A DNA stretch of 64,000 nt from Kuschelorhynchus macadamiae (GCA_030620095.1 JAUTXW010002106.1:62001-126000); one strand, 5' to 3'. Numbered from the stretch's first letter, positions 35,068-47,564 are shown. Translations and numbers: made by a program. The notes: a model not told the origin generated them from the letters alone.

Positions 35068-36790
35068 GTGAACCAATCTAGTTTTTTTATTGGACGCCAT
35101 TTTGTTCAACCTATCAATATTTTACCAGTTTCAACCTATGCCAAACTTGATTTTGGGCATACTTTAAAATTAATTCAACAAGTAGTTTCTACATTGACAC
35201 ACACCGCAATGTTGTTACGTCATGTTGAATTCGCACCAGTTTATCCTTCTATAATATTTAATTTCTCTCCAAAATTTACAGTCGATTGAATAAGAAGATT
35301 TTTTTACGTTAATTTTTTTAACATGTTTTTAGCCACCATTTTGTTCCGCTATGTTGAATTCGTAACACAATTTTATCAGCTTACTTCTATATCAAACTTT
35401 ATGCTTGCACAAATTTTGAAATTAATCTAATAGGTAGTTTTTTCAGACTGATTTTTTAAATCGTTTATTAGGCCTCCATTTTATTTTGCTATCTTAAATT
35501 CATACCAAAATATTACCAATTAATTCTTATATAACACTTGATTTTTTTAACAAAATTTGCGGTAAATTGGATAATTAGTTTTTTTGGTAATAATTGTTTA
35601 ACATTTCACTTGTTCCGGCATACTGGATTTTTACCAAAATATTACCAGGTCGTGCCTATATGAGCCTTAGTTTTTGTCGAAAATTTGAAGTCAGATGAGT
35701 AGTTTATAAGCTATTCCGCGAACTGATAGACAGACAGACAAACCGACATGTGGACCGACGGAATTGGTAAAACATATTATTTGGCATCTAGAGACGCTAA
35801 AACGCGAAGATGTGTAAAACCTGAGAGGGTGATTTTTCAAATTACAAAAATTTTATTTGGTGTGGAATTAATACCACAGTTTTACTAGTTCATCTCTATA
35901 CTACAATTAGTTATGGTACACAATTTGAAATCAGTTCAATAAGTAGTTTTTCAGGCTGAATTTCTAAATATTTTATTACGCCGCCATTTTGTTCCGCCAA
36001 CTTGTATTCGTACCAACATTTTACTAGTTGATTCCTACATAGTACTTGATTTTTGTGCAAACTGGATAATTACTTTTTTAAGTAATAATTTTTTTAACGT
36101 TTTATTAGCCGCCATCATATGAACCACAAGTCATCGGATAAGTAGTTTTGAAGCTATGCCGCAAACTGACAGACAGACAGATCTAGGGACGCCAAAACGC
36201 GAATATATGTAAATCTTGAGAGCGTGATTTTTTCAGATTACAAAAATTTTATTTGGGCGCCATTTTGTTCCGCTGTCTTAAATTAGTACCATACTTTTAC
36301 TAGTTATGCCGCGAACTGACAGACAGACAGACAAACAAACCGACATGTGGACCGACGGAATTGATAAAACATATTTTTTGGCATCTAGGGACGCTAAAAC
36401 GCGAAGATATGTAATACCTAAGAGGGTGATTTTTCAGATTACAAAAAATTTATTTGGCCGCCATTTTGTTCCACCATCTTTAATTAATACTGAATTTATA
36501 AATATTTTATTAAGCCTAAAACTTTTCATTGATTGATTGAATGATAAACTGGATAAGCACTTTCTTAGTAATAATTTATTTAACATTTCACTAGGCCGTC
36601 ATTTTGTTTTGCCAGATTGGATTTTTACCAAAATGCTACCAGGTCATCCCCATATGATCCTTATTTTTGACCCAAATCGTCAATCGGCTAAGTAGTTTTT
36701 TAGCTATGTCGCGAACAGACAGACTGATAGACCGCAGACAAACAGACAGATAGACATATAGACAGAGAGACCAACGGAATCGAGAAAACA
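35068..36790 (+). repeat. Cluster of diverged ~100-250 bp units with (GACA)n tracts
   Basis: At least six units on the plus strand share the order GCCGCCATTTTGTTCC, GAATTCGTACCAAAATTTTA, CCAGTT, CACTTGATTTTTGTGC, ATTTGAA.T.A, AAGTAGTTTTT. Interspersed three to four times is a block GCGAACTGACAGACAGACAG, ACCGACGGAATTGATAAAAC, CTAGGGACGCTAAAACGCGA (35720, 36165, 36310, 36710). The same family forms the inverted cluster at 49960-51490. Nature unknown: no terminal repeats or protein recognised. Open stretches inside (for instance 35068-35289) are by-products. Confidence 0.8.
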
Positions 36791-38134
36791 TTTATTTCAT
36801 CAACAACATTTCTCAGCTTTAAATACCCCTTTTATTTTAGCAAGTATTTAAGTTAAATTATAGTAAAAATAGTGACATAAAAATGCCAGACTATGACATT
36901 TTAAGACTACAGACATCGAGAGGATAAAATATGGCTTTTATTGCATATTTTTGTTTCACAATTAAACTAAAATTGGGTAGTTTAGTATTTTACCTATAAT
37001 ATTGTCAAAAAGGCCACTTTTTCTGTGTATATAACCTATAAAACTATTCTCAAACCTCACTGAAGGTGTATTTAAAAAAACGAAATACAATTTTTTTTTT
37101 TACAAAATTTGTAATGAAAAGTTTAAATATGCCAACATATATTATAGAAAAAGACACCGGCGACCTGATGTAAGTATATCATACATTTTGAAATAATTAC
37201 TTTTTGGCCAATTACTTTCGAATGTGAATTGTGAGCATTATTAAAATACCAATAAGTTTAAAGTAAAGACTTATTAATTACTAAAACATTACTAATTATA
37301 TGATTATAAATTGTAAAAACATATTTTCAGCAATTAAAGCAGATTCTCGAGGCACGATCCCAAATACCTTCACTTGTGGAAACACTGGCTCCTGGGTCTT
37401 AAATTAGCCAGTTTTAGTGAATACTAAACGCAAACCAAGTAAGCATTTGTTTACAAAGTGGCCGATTTCAAGCAATATATGCTTAAAAAAATAAAACTTT
37501 TTTGTTCCGTCATGATTAAAATTGAACTTAAAATAATTTCCTAACAGCCATTCCATTACTTGACCAGTAAAGGTGCCCGCGCAAGTGTTCTTTTGTCATA
37601 GTGTCAGTCATAAGTTCAACGAAAGGAATTATTTAGCTAAATTTCGGAAAAACGTGTTACTCAAATTTCGGTTAACAACAAATCAAAATTCAGCTAAAAA
37701 GCTCGTTTTTAAATTTAGAAAGGAACAAATAAACCCAACAATGATATCAAAGCATCGTATAATTACCAATTATACTGTAATAGAATAGTTATTTTGACCA
37801 GCAATTTTAGCTAATTAGCTAGGTATATAGCACAGCATTTTAGCCATATATGATGATCATATGTGCTACTTGGGAACAATATACTAAAATATTAAAAAAG
37901 TTTCACCGAACCCAAAATACATTTAATTTGTATCATGTCCTTTTTGTACCTACTGCGCCATACAAAAAAACAAAAAAAAAACAAATGTGACCCACCTTCA
38001 TATTTTTTGATTTTTTTATATTGCGAAACTATACAAGTATTCTTCCTTATAAATTTGTAATAAAATTTCTGATTATAACAAACACCTTTGAAGAGAATAA
38101 TGTCAAGATGTAAAAAAAATAAACCAACTTCAGT

Positions 38135-38166
38135 AAAAATTAGGCGATTCTAATCGCCTAATTTTT
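38135..38166. repeat. Perfect 15-bp palindromic hairpin
   Basis: AAAAATTAGGCGATT / AATCGCCTAATTTTT with a CT loop. No other feature nearby; function unknown. Confidence 0.85.
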
Positions 38167-39787
38167 CGAAGCCGGTCCAGATTTCGCTTGCGATCGACTA
38201 AAATCTGAGACAACTGGATCTTAAAATACTAACCATAATGATATTTGGTGAATACGGTGTTTACAGTTGGATATTTTACTGACTGAAAAGAGAAAATTCA
38301 TCTATTTTAAAAAATAACTACGTGGGAAGTGGGTGGCGAATTGAGAAAAAAGAAATTATTATTTTCAGTGTTTATAAAAAACCAGAACCATAAAAGTAAA
38401 CTATTTTGTAATAATACCGTTATAATTGTTTAGTGTGTAGTATACCTATTACATACATTAATTTTTTTTAAGTCGATGGGCCTTTCAAAGTTTGCTAAAA
38501 ACTTACATAATAATCGGTCAACTTTATTTAAACGAGTATTGCTAGCACGATTCCTTTTGTTTACATGTACTGCATCTTGAATTTGAATAAACTTTAGATG
38601 TTCACTATATAAATAGGCCAGCTTTTTAATAATGTCTAAACACATTTAAATCGGAATAACTTACACAAAAGCTCGAAACCAAAACTAATTTAAGACAAGG
38701 TTTGAACAAACTAACTCACGTTTTACATATACATCAATATTTATTATTTGTTTGATTGTTTCGGGGCTTACTTGCCAAACAGAGTGTCATTTAATTATCA
38801 AAAAAATAATAAATGAAAGAATAGATGAACGTATCTACACATAAGAAAAATAGAAATTTTTGATATATAAAGTAGATTACGTTTCTAGTATTGCAATATA
38901 CATTTAGTTAGAGACCGGTTGTTTCCAAGTCTTCAAAAAAACTGTGATTATAAAGGGAAAGAAAGAAAACATTTAAGGAGTTTCTAAACCCTCAATTTTT
39001 ATATTTATAGTAGGTGAAGTCAAATCCCATACAAACGAAAGATTGAACTCTACATGATGTCAAATAAAATTAAACTAATCCGTTCTATAGGATGATGACT
39101 ATCAAGTAACAGAAACGTTCCTATAAACACAAGTCCGAAAATACGATGTGATTCGCTCTTTTAAAAATAGTTTGATGGTGCTCCAACAGAAATAATACAA
39201 ATTACATAAATCAAGTAATTATCTGAGTTGTTTTTATACAAATTTTCTATTTATAAAAAAGCCACAATTAGACAAAACACATTCCTTAAACATTCCATTT
39301 TAAGCATTATTTGTGATGATGAGGGCCAAAATATGTCTAAAAATTAATGAAGGACATATATTTTGCAAGAATTAAATCATTGTAACAGGCAAAATTAGAC
39401 TGTTTTGTCACAGAAGAAGCTTCTTAAGTGTTGATTAGTTTTCTCGAAAATTATAGAGCACTCATAACAACTCACACTCACACCATAACAGAATACTACT
39501 GAAAATATATTTATGTTATAGATTTCTATCAGGTGGCATTACAACGATAATTCTACGTGTGTACGCAAATCTTGGACATATCAAGTCGCCTGAGGCTGTT
39601 TAACCAACAAAGGAACAAAATTATTTTTCCTTAAAATAGCACATTTAAAATTTAATAATTTTACTTAGAAATTATATACAAGATTTTACTATCCATTGCT
39701 TAATCCTAAAACTAATTGTACATCACGAATTATGAAAATATTTGCGACTAAAAACATTCATGGCAATAAAAATACACGAATATATAA

Positions 39788-39976
39788 CTTTGTCCTTAAA
39801 TTCTAGCACTGAACTGTGTATTGTTACCGATAGTTGTTTTTACTTTGAATGAAGACTTCAATCGGACGCGAGACAAAAAGCATCGAAAATGCCAAATGTG
39901 ATTTTGGCGAAACGTCAGCAAAATTGTTCTTTTCAGAACGAGAGTGATGAACGGATGTATACCCGGAATGAAAACT

Positions 39977-40031
<55 letters not shown>

Positions 40032-40081
40032 ATATAAGGCCTTGTTGCCTATTAACGATCCAAGGGAAAACCCCTTACCCA
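39788..40081. mobile_element. 294-bp (TA)n-bearing insertion
   Basis: Present only in the first copy of the direct repeat. It contains GCCAAATGTGATTTTGGC, a hairpin directly followed by GAAACGTC (39909-39916), as in the PLE hammerhead-like motif, preceded by TCGAAAA in place of CTGAAGA. The (TA)n array (39981-40028) follows about 65 bp later. Target duplication not resolved. Confidence 0.5.
39981..40028. repeat. (TA)n array
   Basis: 48 bp of AT repeats followed by GATATATAAGG, inside the insertion at 39788-40081. Confidence 0.95.
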
Positions 40082-40125
40082 CAGAAGATTAGGAAATACC
40101 TTCTTTTTTGTTCACGGACTTTCGA

Positions 40126-40932
40126 TCCAGCCCCTAGAGAGACGCCACGAAGCTCCTATAGGAACAATAACTACATTCAAGCGCCGCCTAACCAATCCTT
40201 ACGGCCGTTCAAACGCTAGCATAGCACCCTAAAAGCGATGAATCCACTAGAGAAACGCCTAAACAACCTTTAGTAGACCCAAACCATACGGGCACCAGTC
40301 GCCACCAGTACAACCCCTTGAGAGACGCCTAACCAGCCTCTAGGTGAGTTCAAAAAAAGCCATACAAGAAGCTGAAAATCAATTCAACAGCCATGGAAGA
40401 AATGAAGAAACTCGCCTTGGAACAAGAAAAATTAGGAACAGTTACTTGTAAATTGCAAAAAAGCGTACCTACCAGAAAAATACAACGCTACATTGCAGTC
40501 CGCAACCAATCAGCCGACAATAAAAATGGCTATATATAGCAAAACAATCAACAAGTGTAGCCTTAACCTGCAGCCTCCTGCGGGGGAATTAGAGAACACA
40601 TCATAGTAAACAACACCGGTATATTGCAAATTGCGGGCAAATACCGTACCGGTCATAGCCAGCTATTTCAAAGCATCAGAAATTCCTAGTCAGGTCAAAC
40701 ATTCACACGAGAGTTCAGTCATCATCAAGGAGGAATCGATATTTCCTGTATCAGACAAATTTAATATATTGAGTAAAGAAGAAGAATGTCGTCAACAACA
40801 GCTACTCAAAAACCAATACAATACAACAAAAGAAATCGACGGTTAGAAACAGCCGGACGAAGCAGCACGATCGAATTTTAGCCCTTAGACGGTTTGTCTT
40901 CGCAACTGGATACTCGGGAGGATGCTTAAATA
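40126..40932 (+). other. Unknown sequence between direct repeats
   Basis: G+C-richer than the surroundings. It has a recurring block near 40137, 40248 and 40317 (AGAGAGACGCC; AGAGAAACGCCTAA; GAGAGACGCCTAACCAGCC). Open stretches read MEEMKKLALEQEKLG (from about 40393) and 40631-40846 (71 codons, MRANTVPVIASYFKASE...). No family recognised; a gag-like remnant is possible but unproven. Confidence 0.3.
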
Positions 40933-41149
40933 ACAAAGTTACACATTTTTTCCTTAAAATAGCACATTTTAGATTTAACAATTTTACTTAAAAATTGTAT
41001 ACAAGATTTAATTATCCTTGGCTAAATTCTAAAATTAACTGTACATCACGAATTATAACAATATTAGCGTCGACTAAAAACATTCATGGCAACGAAAATA
41101 TACGTATATATAAGCAGAAGATTAGGAAATACCCTCTCTTTTGTTCAGA

Positions 41150-41334
41150 GACCTTACTTGATCGTGGTATGGGCCTTAAGAGGCAATGTGCTAAGGAGAG
41201 AGAAAACGTACTAATACATAGTAGAGTCAATGGGAATGCATTTCAACTTATGAAACAATCTTTCTTAACCTTCTTAGGTGTCTTTGAAGATAAAGGTATC
41301 ACACGTAGTACATTTGAAATCAGACACATTTGAT
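41150..41334. mobile_element. Foldback MITE, copy 4 (left-truncated)
   Basis: Matches the family from GGCCTTAAGAGGCAATGTGC through GTAGAGTCAATGGGAATGCA to the right end CAGACACATTTGATGG. As in copies 1 and 2 it is followed within ~15 bp by ATATACAGG. Left arm largely lost. Confidence 0.6.
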
Positions 41335-42017
41335 GGTCATAAAATATACAGGTTCATTCCGAAAGAAACATTGCGATTTTCTTGGTACACTATTAGGTTT
41401 ACATAGTTTAATATTTTTTTATTTAAAGGATCCTTTTTTTAGATTTTGAGTATTTGTTTTGTACATTTAATTAAAACCCAGAATAAACGAAATATGTAGC
41501 TGCAAACATTTTCATAGGTTTAGTTCCCTTGGAATAGAATCAAACGTAAGATGTAGATAAACTTGACGCCGCGGACGAAATGAGGCAACTTATAAAAAGC
41601 TTTTTACTTCTCTACGTATAAAAGAATATACTGCTGATATTCCATGTACACAATGAGCGGAGAGTAGGATGTGCATAAATTATTTATCCTAATACGAAGG
41701 AAGATCATTCGACACACGTTCGAATTTCGCTTTCTTATTGGCAACTAAAGCATGGTCACGTATAAGAAAATGTGGTGATGTATTTTTTTAATGGACAAGA
41801 AACACATATAACCACCCTAGAATCATAAATTTTAAAAACAAATTTTATTGCAAAGTTATCTTTTTTGGGCGGGGAGTTCATAAATTTATGTAATTTGTTG
41901 ACCCTTTTATCTAGTGGCCATTACTAAATGTACGGAGCAGCTTTACGAGTCACGAAAACAATCGAAAAACATATTTTTTAATATTTGTTTTTCCATCATT
42001 CGCTAGAAAGGCATCGA

Positions 42018-42980
42018 CCACAATCAAACGCACAGTCAGCAAAATTCAAATTGTCGAAACAAGCATGAAGCGGGCGTTATTATGTTTATCATTGAGACAG
42101 GGCCGTAGCTGGATGGCTTAAAATATAAAAGAACATCCGGTCGGAGATGATATTTTATTTTTAATTTTTGGTATATTGCTTTCTTGACAATAATCTTCTT
42201 CTATATTTTACTTTCATAAAAAATTGCTACAGCTTTACCAATTTGCCCGTTTTAACTCGACCTGATATTAATTATTTCAAATAAAAAATATCCTTATATG
42301 GCATATCGATAATTTCAGTGAAGCTAAGGCAGAGGAGTTGGAATGTAAATATATGCTATCAAACTAATGCTGTCATAATTGTAAATTCTTGATGCTAAAC
42401 CATTTTCGCTTCCCAAGTTGCCAAGCCACATGGAGGAATGAAAAAGTGTTCAAGAATTTTTTTTCAAAATCTTCATAAACAACAAAATATTAAATTTCCT
42501 TCATTTTTTAAATACTGTTAGGAAATCTTCAAATTACACTACGGCATATAATTGACCCGTAAATTCCCCCATTTAACCTACTTCGTATGTAGAACAGTTT
42601 TCGATATTCTAATGATGAGGCTCGAATGTGGAAAAACATATTTTAGCACTGAAGCTTTCTATTTTTGCGTACATTGCTTTGTTTCATTATGTTATTTCTT
42701 CTGCCTTCCCGGTATATGATATTTACTTGGCATATTATTGACTAAAAAAAGGTGCCTCATCTAAAAAATATAAGATAAGATAGACTTCTGGCTACGACCC
42801 TGCATTGAGAGACACGTTTCCGAATCTAGATGGGAGAAAGAGGAGTAGAGTGACATATGACATCGCACGTATAGCTAATCTAAAGTGCAACTGGGCAAGC
42901 AATGTGGCTAGGAGAATTGATGCCAGAATAATGGAATGGAGACTAGAAATGACGCGTGACGCCTTGCGTAGCAGATAGAC
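42018..42980 (+). pseudogene. LINE (RTE-like) RT C-terminal fragment split by a hAT element
   Basis: 42018-42097 reads TIKRTVSKIQIVETSMKRAL, then LCLSLR; 42811-42980 reads DTFPNLDGRKRSRVTYDIAR, IANLKCNWASNVARRIDARI, MEWRLEMTRDALRSR-stop. Together this is the conserved C-terminal tail of insect endonuclease/reverse-transcriptase proteins (pattern R..ERAMLG.SLRD.I.N...R..T.V.DI..R...LKW.WAGHVARR.D.RW...V.EWR). The break falls exactly at the hAT insertion at 42098-42802, and removing the element plus one target copy keeps frame. No other part of the LINE is visible. Confidence 0.8.
42098..42802. mobile_element. Non-autonomous hAT element, 705 bp, with 8-bp TSD
   Basis: Ends CAGGGCCGTAGCTGG and CTGGCTACGACCCTG are about 15-bp inverted repeats. 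Flanking CATTGAGA occurs on both sides (42090-42097, 42803-42810), an 8-bp duplication diagnostic of hAT transposition. The interior shows no transposase. It interrupts a LINE fragment. The same ends occur at 46213-46401. Confidence 0.92.
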
Positions 42981-45677
42981 CACGCACACGATGATCTAAT
43001 GACCTAAGGCGTAGGTATCTATATTAACTGAACAAATGCAACAGATTTGTCGTAAACAATGACTTTTTAACTTTCACAATTTATAAAAAAGTATTTAGAG
43101 AACAAACCACTCCAAATGCATCAATTTAACTTTCACTCTATTTAACTTTACATAAAATGTAACAGGAGTCTGTAAATTTATCTGTTTTAAATCAAAAACC
43201 CTTCTTTATTCAACTTCCAAAAAGGATGGTAAAAATATATCTTTCTAGGCTAATGTTCATAGGAACTTTTTTTTGTATTTAGATGAGAGAAATCTAATCC
43301 CGTAAGGGTTAAGTTTACTTTTAAAGCACTCTGTACTCAGTATTTGTCTTTGATATTAATGTGAATTTTCAAGAAAAAATACCAGACCAACTTACATATT
43401 GACAAGACAGCAAATATAGCAAAAACACACGTATACAAACCCAACAATATGCTCAAATTCTGACTTTAGTAGTTTCAATTATTTTAAATAGGTTAGTTTA
43501 AAATTTGTTCGCAAAACAACAATAACCAATGTATTTATATAATGTTGGCATTTCACAGTCCATAAATGTATTGGTTGCTAGGATAATGAATAAATAATAA
43601 CATCCATTCACGTAATGTAAGATAATAGTTTCCTAAATTCAACAATAAATCTACCCCTGACCATGCGCATCCTAATGTCGTCAGGAATATTCCCGAAAAA
43701 ACAATTTTAACATAATAGCAATATATAATCCTAAAATATACAATTATATATTACAGAATAAGAACTGATATATAATAGTTGTTACAAAATAATAAACACT
43801 TGTTAAAAGGCATGCTTACCAATATAAAATAACATCAGAGGTAAATGAAACCTTGTGTCATTTTAATATCTAATATGAACTTTAACCTTTTGAATATACA
43901 GTACTGAAATTTCTTTCATGCTGTGAGAATTACATTATACTAACAGGAAAGTTAAAAAAATCAATAGTGTACAACAATCAGAACAGAAGATGAAACAATA
44001 GATGTGCAGGAAAAGGGCATATATTTAATATTTTTCACTTTAGAAAAATTACTTGCATTAATAAGAAAAAAAAAATGCAACAACATGCAATTTAAATTTG
44101 AAAATTTGGTTTGCAGTATTCCATTACATTGTGAAAAATGTTATCTATTGATGATCTGCTGTGAAATAAAACATTTCTGGCGTTAAAATTGTCAGCAATT
44201 AAACTCGGAAAATCCATTAATATTTTATGCGAACGCAATTTACTTTTAGTGTCTCGTTTAATTCCAGCAAACTCCAAAGCTAAATGAAAATATGTAGAAG
44301 TCAGAATTAATTAAGCGAAAAAATGCGTAACATTAAATAACATTAGTTTATTTATTTCTACTACATTTTTGAAATATATCTTAATTTTCATTATTTTTTA
44401 CATAAAACGGCCGATTTCTTGATGAAATTCGATGACATTTTTAAGGTATCAATGTTGAAAATTGATAACTGTAGACTTTAGAGAGTGGACAACTAAGGAA
44501 AAGTGCCGGCTATATCTCAGAATCGGTATCGCAGAGTTTCATGAAAAAATTGTTAAAAGCGTCCAAGGAATTGTTGCTTTGTTATTTGCTTTATTAGATA
44601 AGTCTTTTTGGTTTTTCTGACGTCGCTAGAGGTAGCTGTTTAGAAAAGCGACACATTTTGTAGTTTTAGTGAGAATTTTTAAAACAATGATCATATATTT
44701 CTACTATAGGTTAAAAGAGTACTAAAATCGGACAAGTCAGTGAAAACACCAAGCCAGACATTTTAATAAACTTGTACGTATATTTAGTTATAACATTTAG
44801 AATTATGGTTGAATGCACGTGGATTATTTCTGACACACTGTATGTCAGTTCGCTCCACTCACTACAAAGACGAGGATCACTATTTTTTATTAATATTTGC
44901 ATTGCATGAACAAAACAGATATTAAAATATTAATATTGGAGATGTAGCACACATAAGAGTGCAGTTTTATGGGGTTTGGTGATAATTTTGATCAATGTAA
45001 ATGAAATCTACAAGTTATATTATCATTAAAATGTTATAAAATCGGTAGAAATTACAGCTTAAGATATAAAAAAAAATTAACAACGGATTTCAATAAAAAT
45101 GTGTTAGATGTTAACACTTCTGTTTTAACGTTTTTAATTAAGGAAACAGTTTATTGCTAATTATATCAATTACGCACACTAATAATATACTAATTTATAT
45201 TTCATATAGTAAATATATAAGTATTTACAAAAACTCCAATACAGTTACAAGTTCTTTAAGATTTACCGATTTAATTGCCAGTTTGAGTATAAAAAGACAT
45301 ATATTGAGTAAACCTGAATTATGAGTACACTATGCACAAGAAATCACATGACTAAACAGTATAAGCGGGGGTATATAAAGCGGAATTACATTGTAGCATT
45401 AGATAAATTGATATCAAATTTTCACTTTATTAATAATTTATTTGTTAAGAAAAATGTTATAATTCTAATATACTGCACTCTCACTTCTAAGTGAAACGAC
45501 AATCTTTTTGTCAGTTTTCGAACATCTAAAACTTTCCTATTTCTTTATATTCTGATTTAAATTTTGGATATATCGAAGATGCTTTCTCTGTTGTATCTGC
45601 TGCAGATACTACAGAATGAAAGTATTGGTTTCGCCAGTTATACAAGGCGTAGTAATGACGAGTATTATGTATACTAT

Positions 45678-45680
<3 letters not shown>

Positions 45681-45754
<74 letters not shown>
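45681..45754. repeat. (TA)n array
   Basis: 74 bp of AT repeats after CTATGAG. About 60 bp downstream is a 28-bp-arm hairpin (45814-45887), and the following sequence shares CACCTGTATATATTTCATCT with the flank of the array at 9146. Confidence 0.95.
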
Positions 45755-45757
<3 letters not shown>

Positions 45758-45813
45758 GAAAATCACGGGGAATTCGGTCAGGAAATATCTTTATTAACCT
45801 TTTATTTTTATTT

Positions 45814-45887
45814 CCAAGCTTTCGAAATATTTTTATTTCTTCGTCAAGATATAAAAGTCAAGAAATAAAAATATTTCGAAAGCTTGG
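45814..45887. repeat. Hairpin with perfect 28-bp arms
   Basis: Left arm 45814-45841 begins CCAAGCTTTCGAAATA; right arm 45860-45887 ends TATTTCGAAAGCTTGG; the loop is 18 bp. Outside the arms similarity continues (TTTTATTTTTATTT left, its complement right, after a 2-base gap), giving ~45-bp arms. On the minus strand the sequence TTGACGA, stem-loop, GAAAG recalls a hammerhead core with C3 changed to T. Confidence 0.85.
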
Positions 45888-46212
45888 TCAAATAAAAATA
45901 AAACTTTACTTAAACTTTGCTTTACTTTTCAATTTCATAATTATGATTGCTCAATAAATATTACTTAAAAAAATATTAATTAAAAAAGCACCTGTATATA
46001 TTTCATCTAAAAATATTTATTTGATGCATTAGTTAAAGCAAGAAGTTTTAAAAAATCAAAGGTTTGTATATAAATTGTACGCTACTGGTTGTCTGATAAA
46101 AGTAAATTAAAGAAATGCCATTTACTTTTTAACTAAAAGAACAAATCAAACAGAAAGCAAAGAAAAAAATAGTTAAACGTGAAAAAGTAAAAAATTAAGT
46201 TTTTTCATCAAG

Positions 46213-46401
46213 CAGGGCCGTAGCTAGGAGGGGGCTGATCAGCGCTGAGCCCCGGTAAAAAGATTTGAACCTTGATAAAGAGTTTTCTCAAAAGTTAATT
46301 GATTTAACTATTTATTAATTATATTGGGAAAAATATGAAATATCAACCCTGGCACAAAGAAAATTGGCCCTGTCAAAAATTTAGTTCTGGCTACGACCCT
46401 A
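46213..46401. mobile_element. Non-autonomous hAT MITE, 189 bp
   Basis: Left end CAGGGCCGTAGCTAGG, right end TTCTGGCTACGACCCTA, flanked by TCATCAAG (46205-46212) and TCATCTAG (46402-46409), an 8-bp duplication with one mismatch. Same family as the 705-bp element at 42098 but internally deleted further. Confidence 0.88.
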
Positions 46402-47564
46402 TCATCTAGTCAGCCCAAAAAATCCAGATAGCTTTAAAATTAAAAAACTTTTGATATACGGCACACAGTACTTCAATGGCATACAAATCATAAAAGAAAT
46501 AGAATAGTTGTACTTGTTTGAAAATTGATAAGAAAAACTCGTTCCACTTAGAAGTGTACTTACTGTATTTAAAAGCAACAATAATAATTTAAGGCTTAAA
46601 AAATTCTTTAGTATTTTGCAGTATAGTGAAAGTATTTCTGAATATTAGGTTTCAAAGATGCAAAATGAAAACAAAACAAACGTGCGTCGTCATTAGACGA
46701 GCTGCTAAAAATAGGTTCATATACATCATTTTTGGGTGTTAATATCGTACTTTTATAAAAATTAAACAACTAAAACACTTAATAGGCAATTATTTTTATT
46801 ACGTCAACTATTTTTGAGATATTAATGTTTGAAGTAGTTCTCTTTTCTTATTACAACGCTATATTAGTAAAATGAGACCAAATCTAACATTTTTTATTTT
46901 ATTAGATAAACACAGTTTCAAAATAAAATAATGAGTTAAAATAAGACCAACAAAAATTTTCCCTGCGGCGTTGTCGGTTTCAGTAGTGCAAATTAAAATA
47001 GACAAGAAAAGCTATATTGCCTTTTCGAAAAATCGTATTTTTATTTAGTCCCAAACCAGCATTCCTCTAGTTAAGTTTTTTTTTAGTTGACTTAATAAAT
47101 TTCCATAAAATAAAAAGTTCGTCTATGTCTGGTTTTAAAAAAATAGTTTCGAAGGCGGGTTGACCAATACAAATGACAATATGACCAATTCGGTATAATT
47201 ATTTTTTATATGTTTCAATAGATATTTAAAAATCCTAAAACATTTCTATTAATTTTTTTAATAGATCTAGATTTAGGATAAAAAAACGCTAGAACGTAAA
47301 CGTAACAAGTTTATAGTATTAATTCGCCTAGTCGTCAACTCAAACATACTCCAATATTTTTTAACACTGCTAAGAATAATTTATACAACTGTTTATGGCA
47401 GATATTTGACGAAGCTATTAGATCAGCAAAAAGCAAGTAAAAATTTGTAACAAATACATTAAAAAGTGAAAATTTGGTAGCAGTTTGTCTATTGTCACAT
47501 TAGTAACGGATTTCCAAAAAATAAAAACATAAATCGTTCAAAGGAATTATATTGATTTAAATAC

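Larger units (their letters stand above)
39612..41155 (+). repeat. Direct repeats ~220 bp, first copy split by a (TA)n element
   Basis: Copy 2 (40933-41155) is continuous: CCTTAAAATAGCACATTTTA ... GTACATCACGAATTATAACA ... CATTCATGGCAACG ... CAGAAGATTAGGAAATACC. Copy 1 has the same order but is interrupted: 39612-39787, then 294 foreign bases (39788-40081, carrying (TA)n), then CAGAAGATTAGGAAATACC again from 40082. Between the copies lies about 800 bp of unknown, G+C-richer sequence. Could be the LTRs of a small element or a local duplication. Confidence 0.7.
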
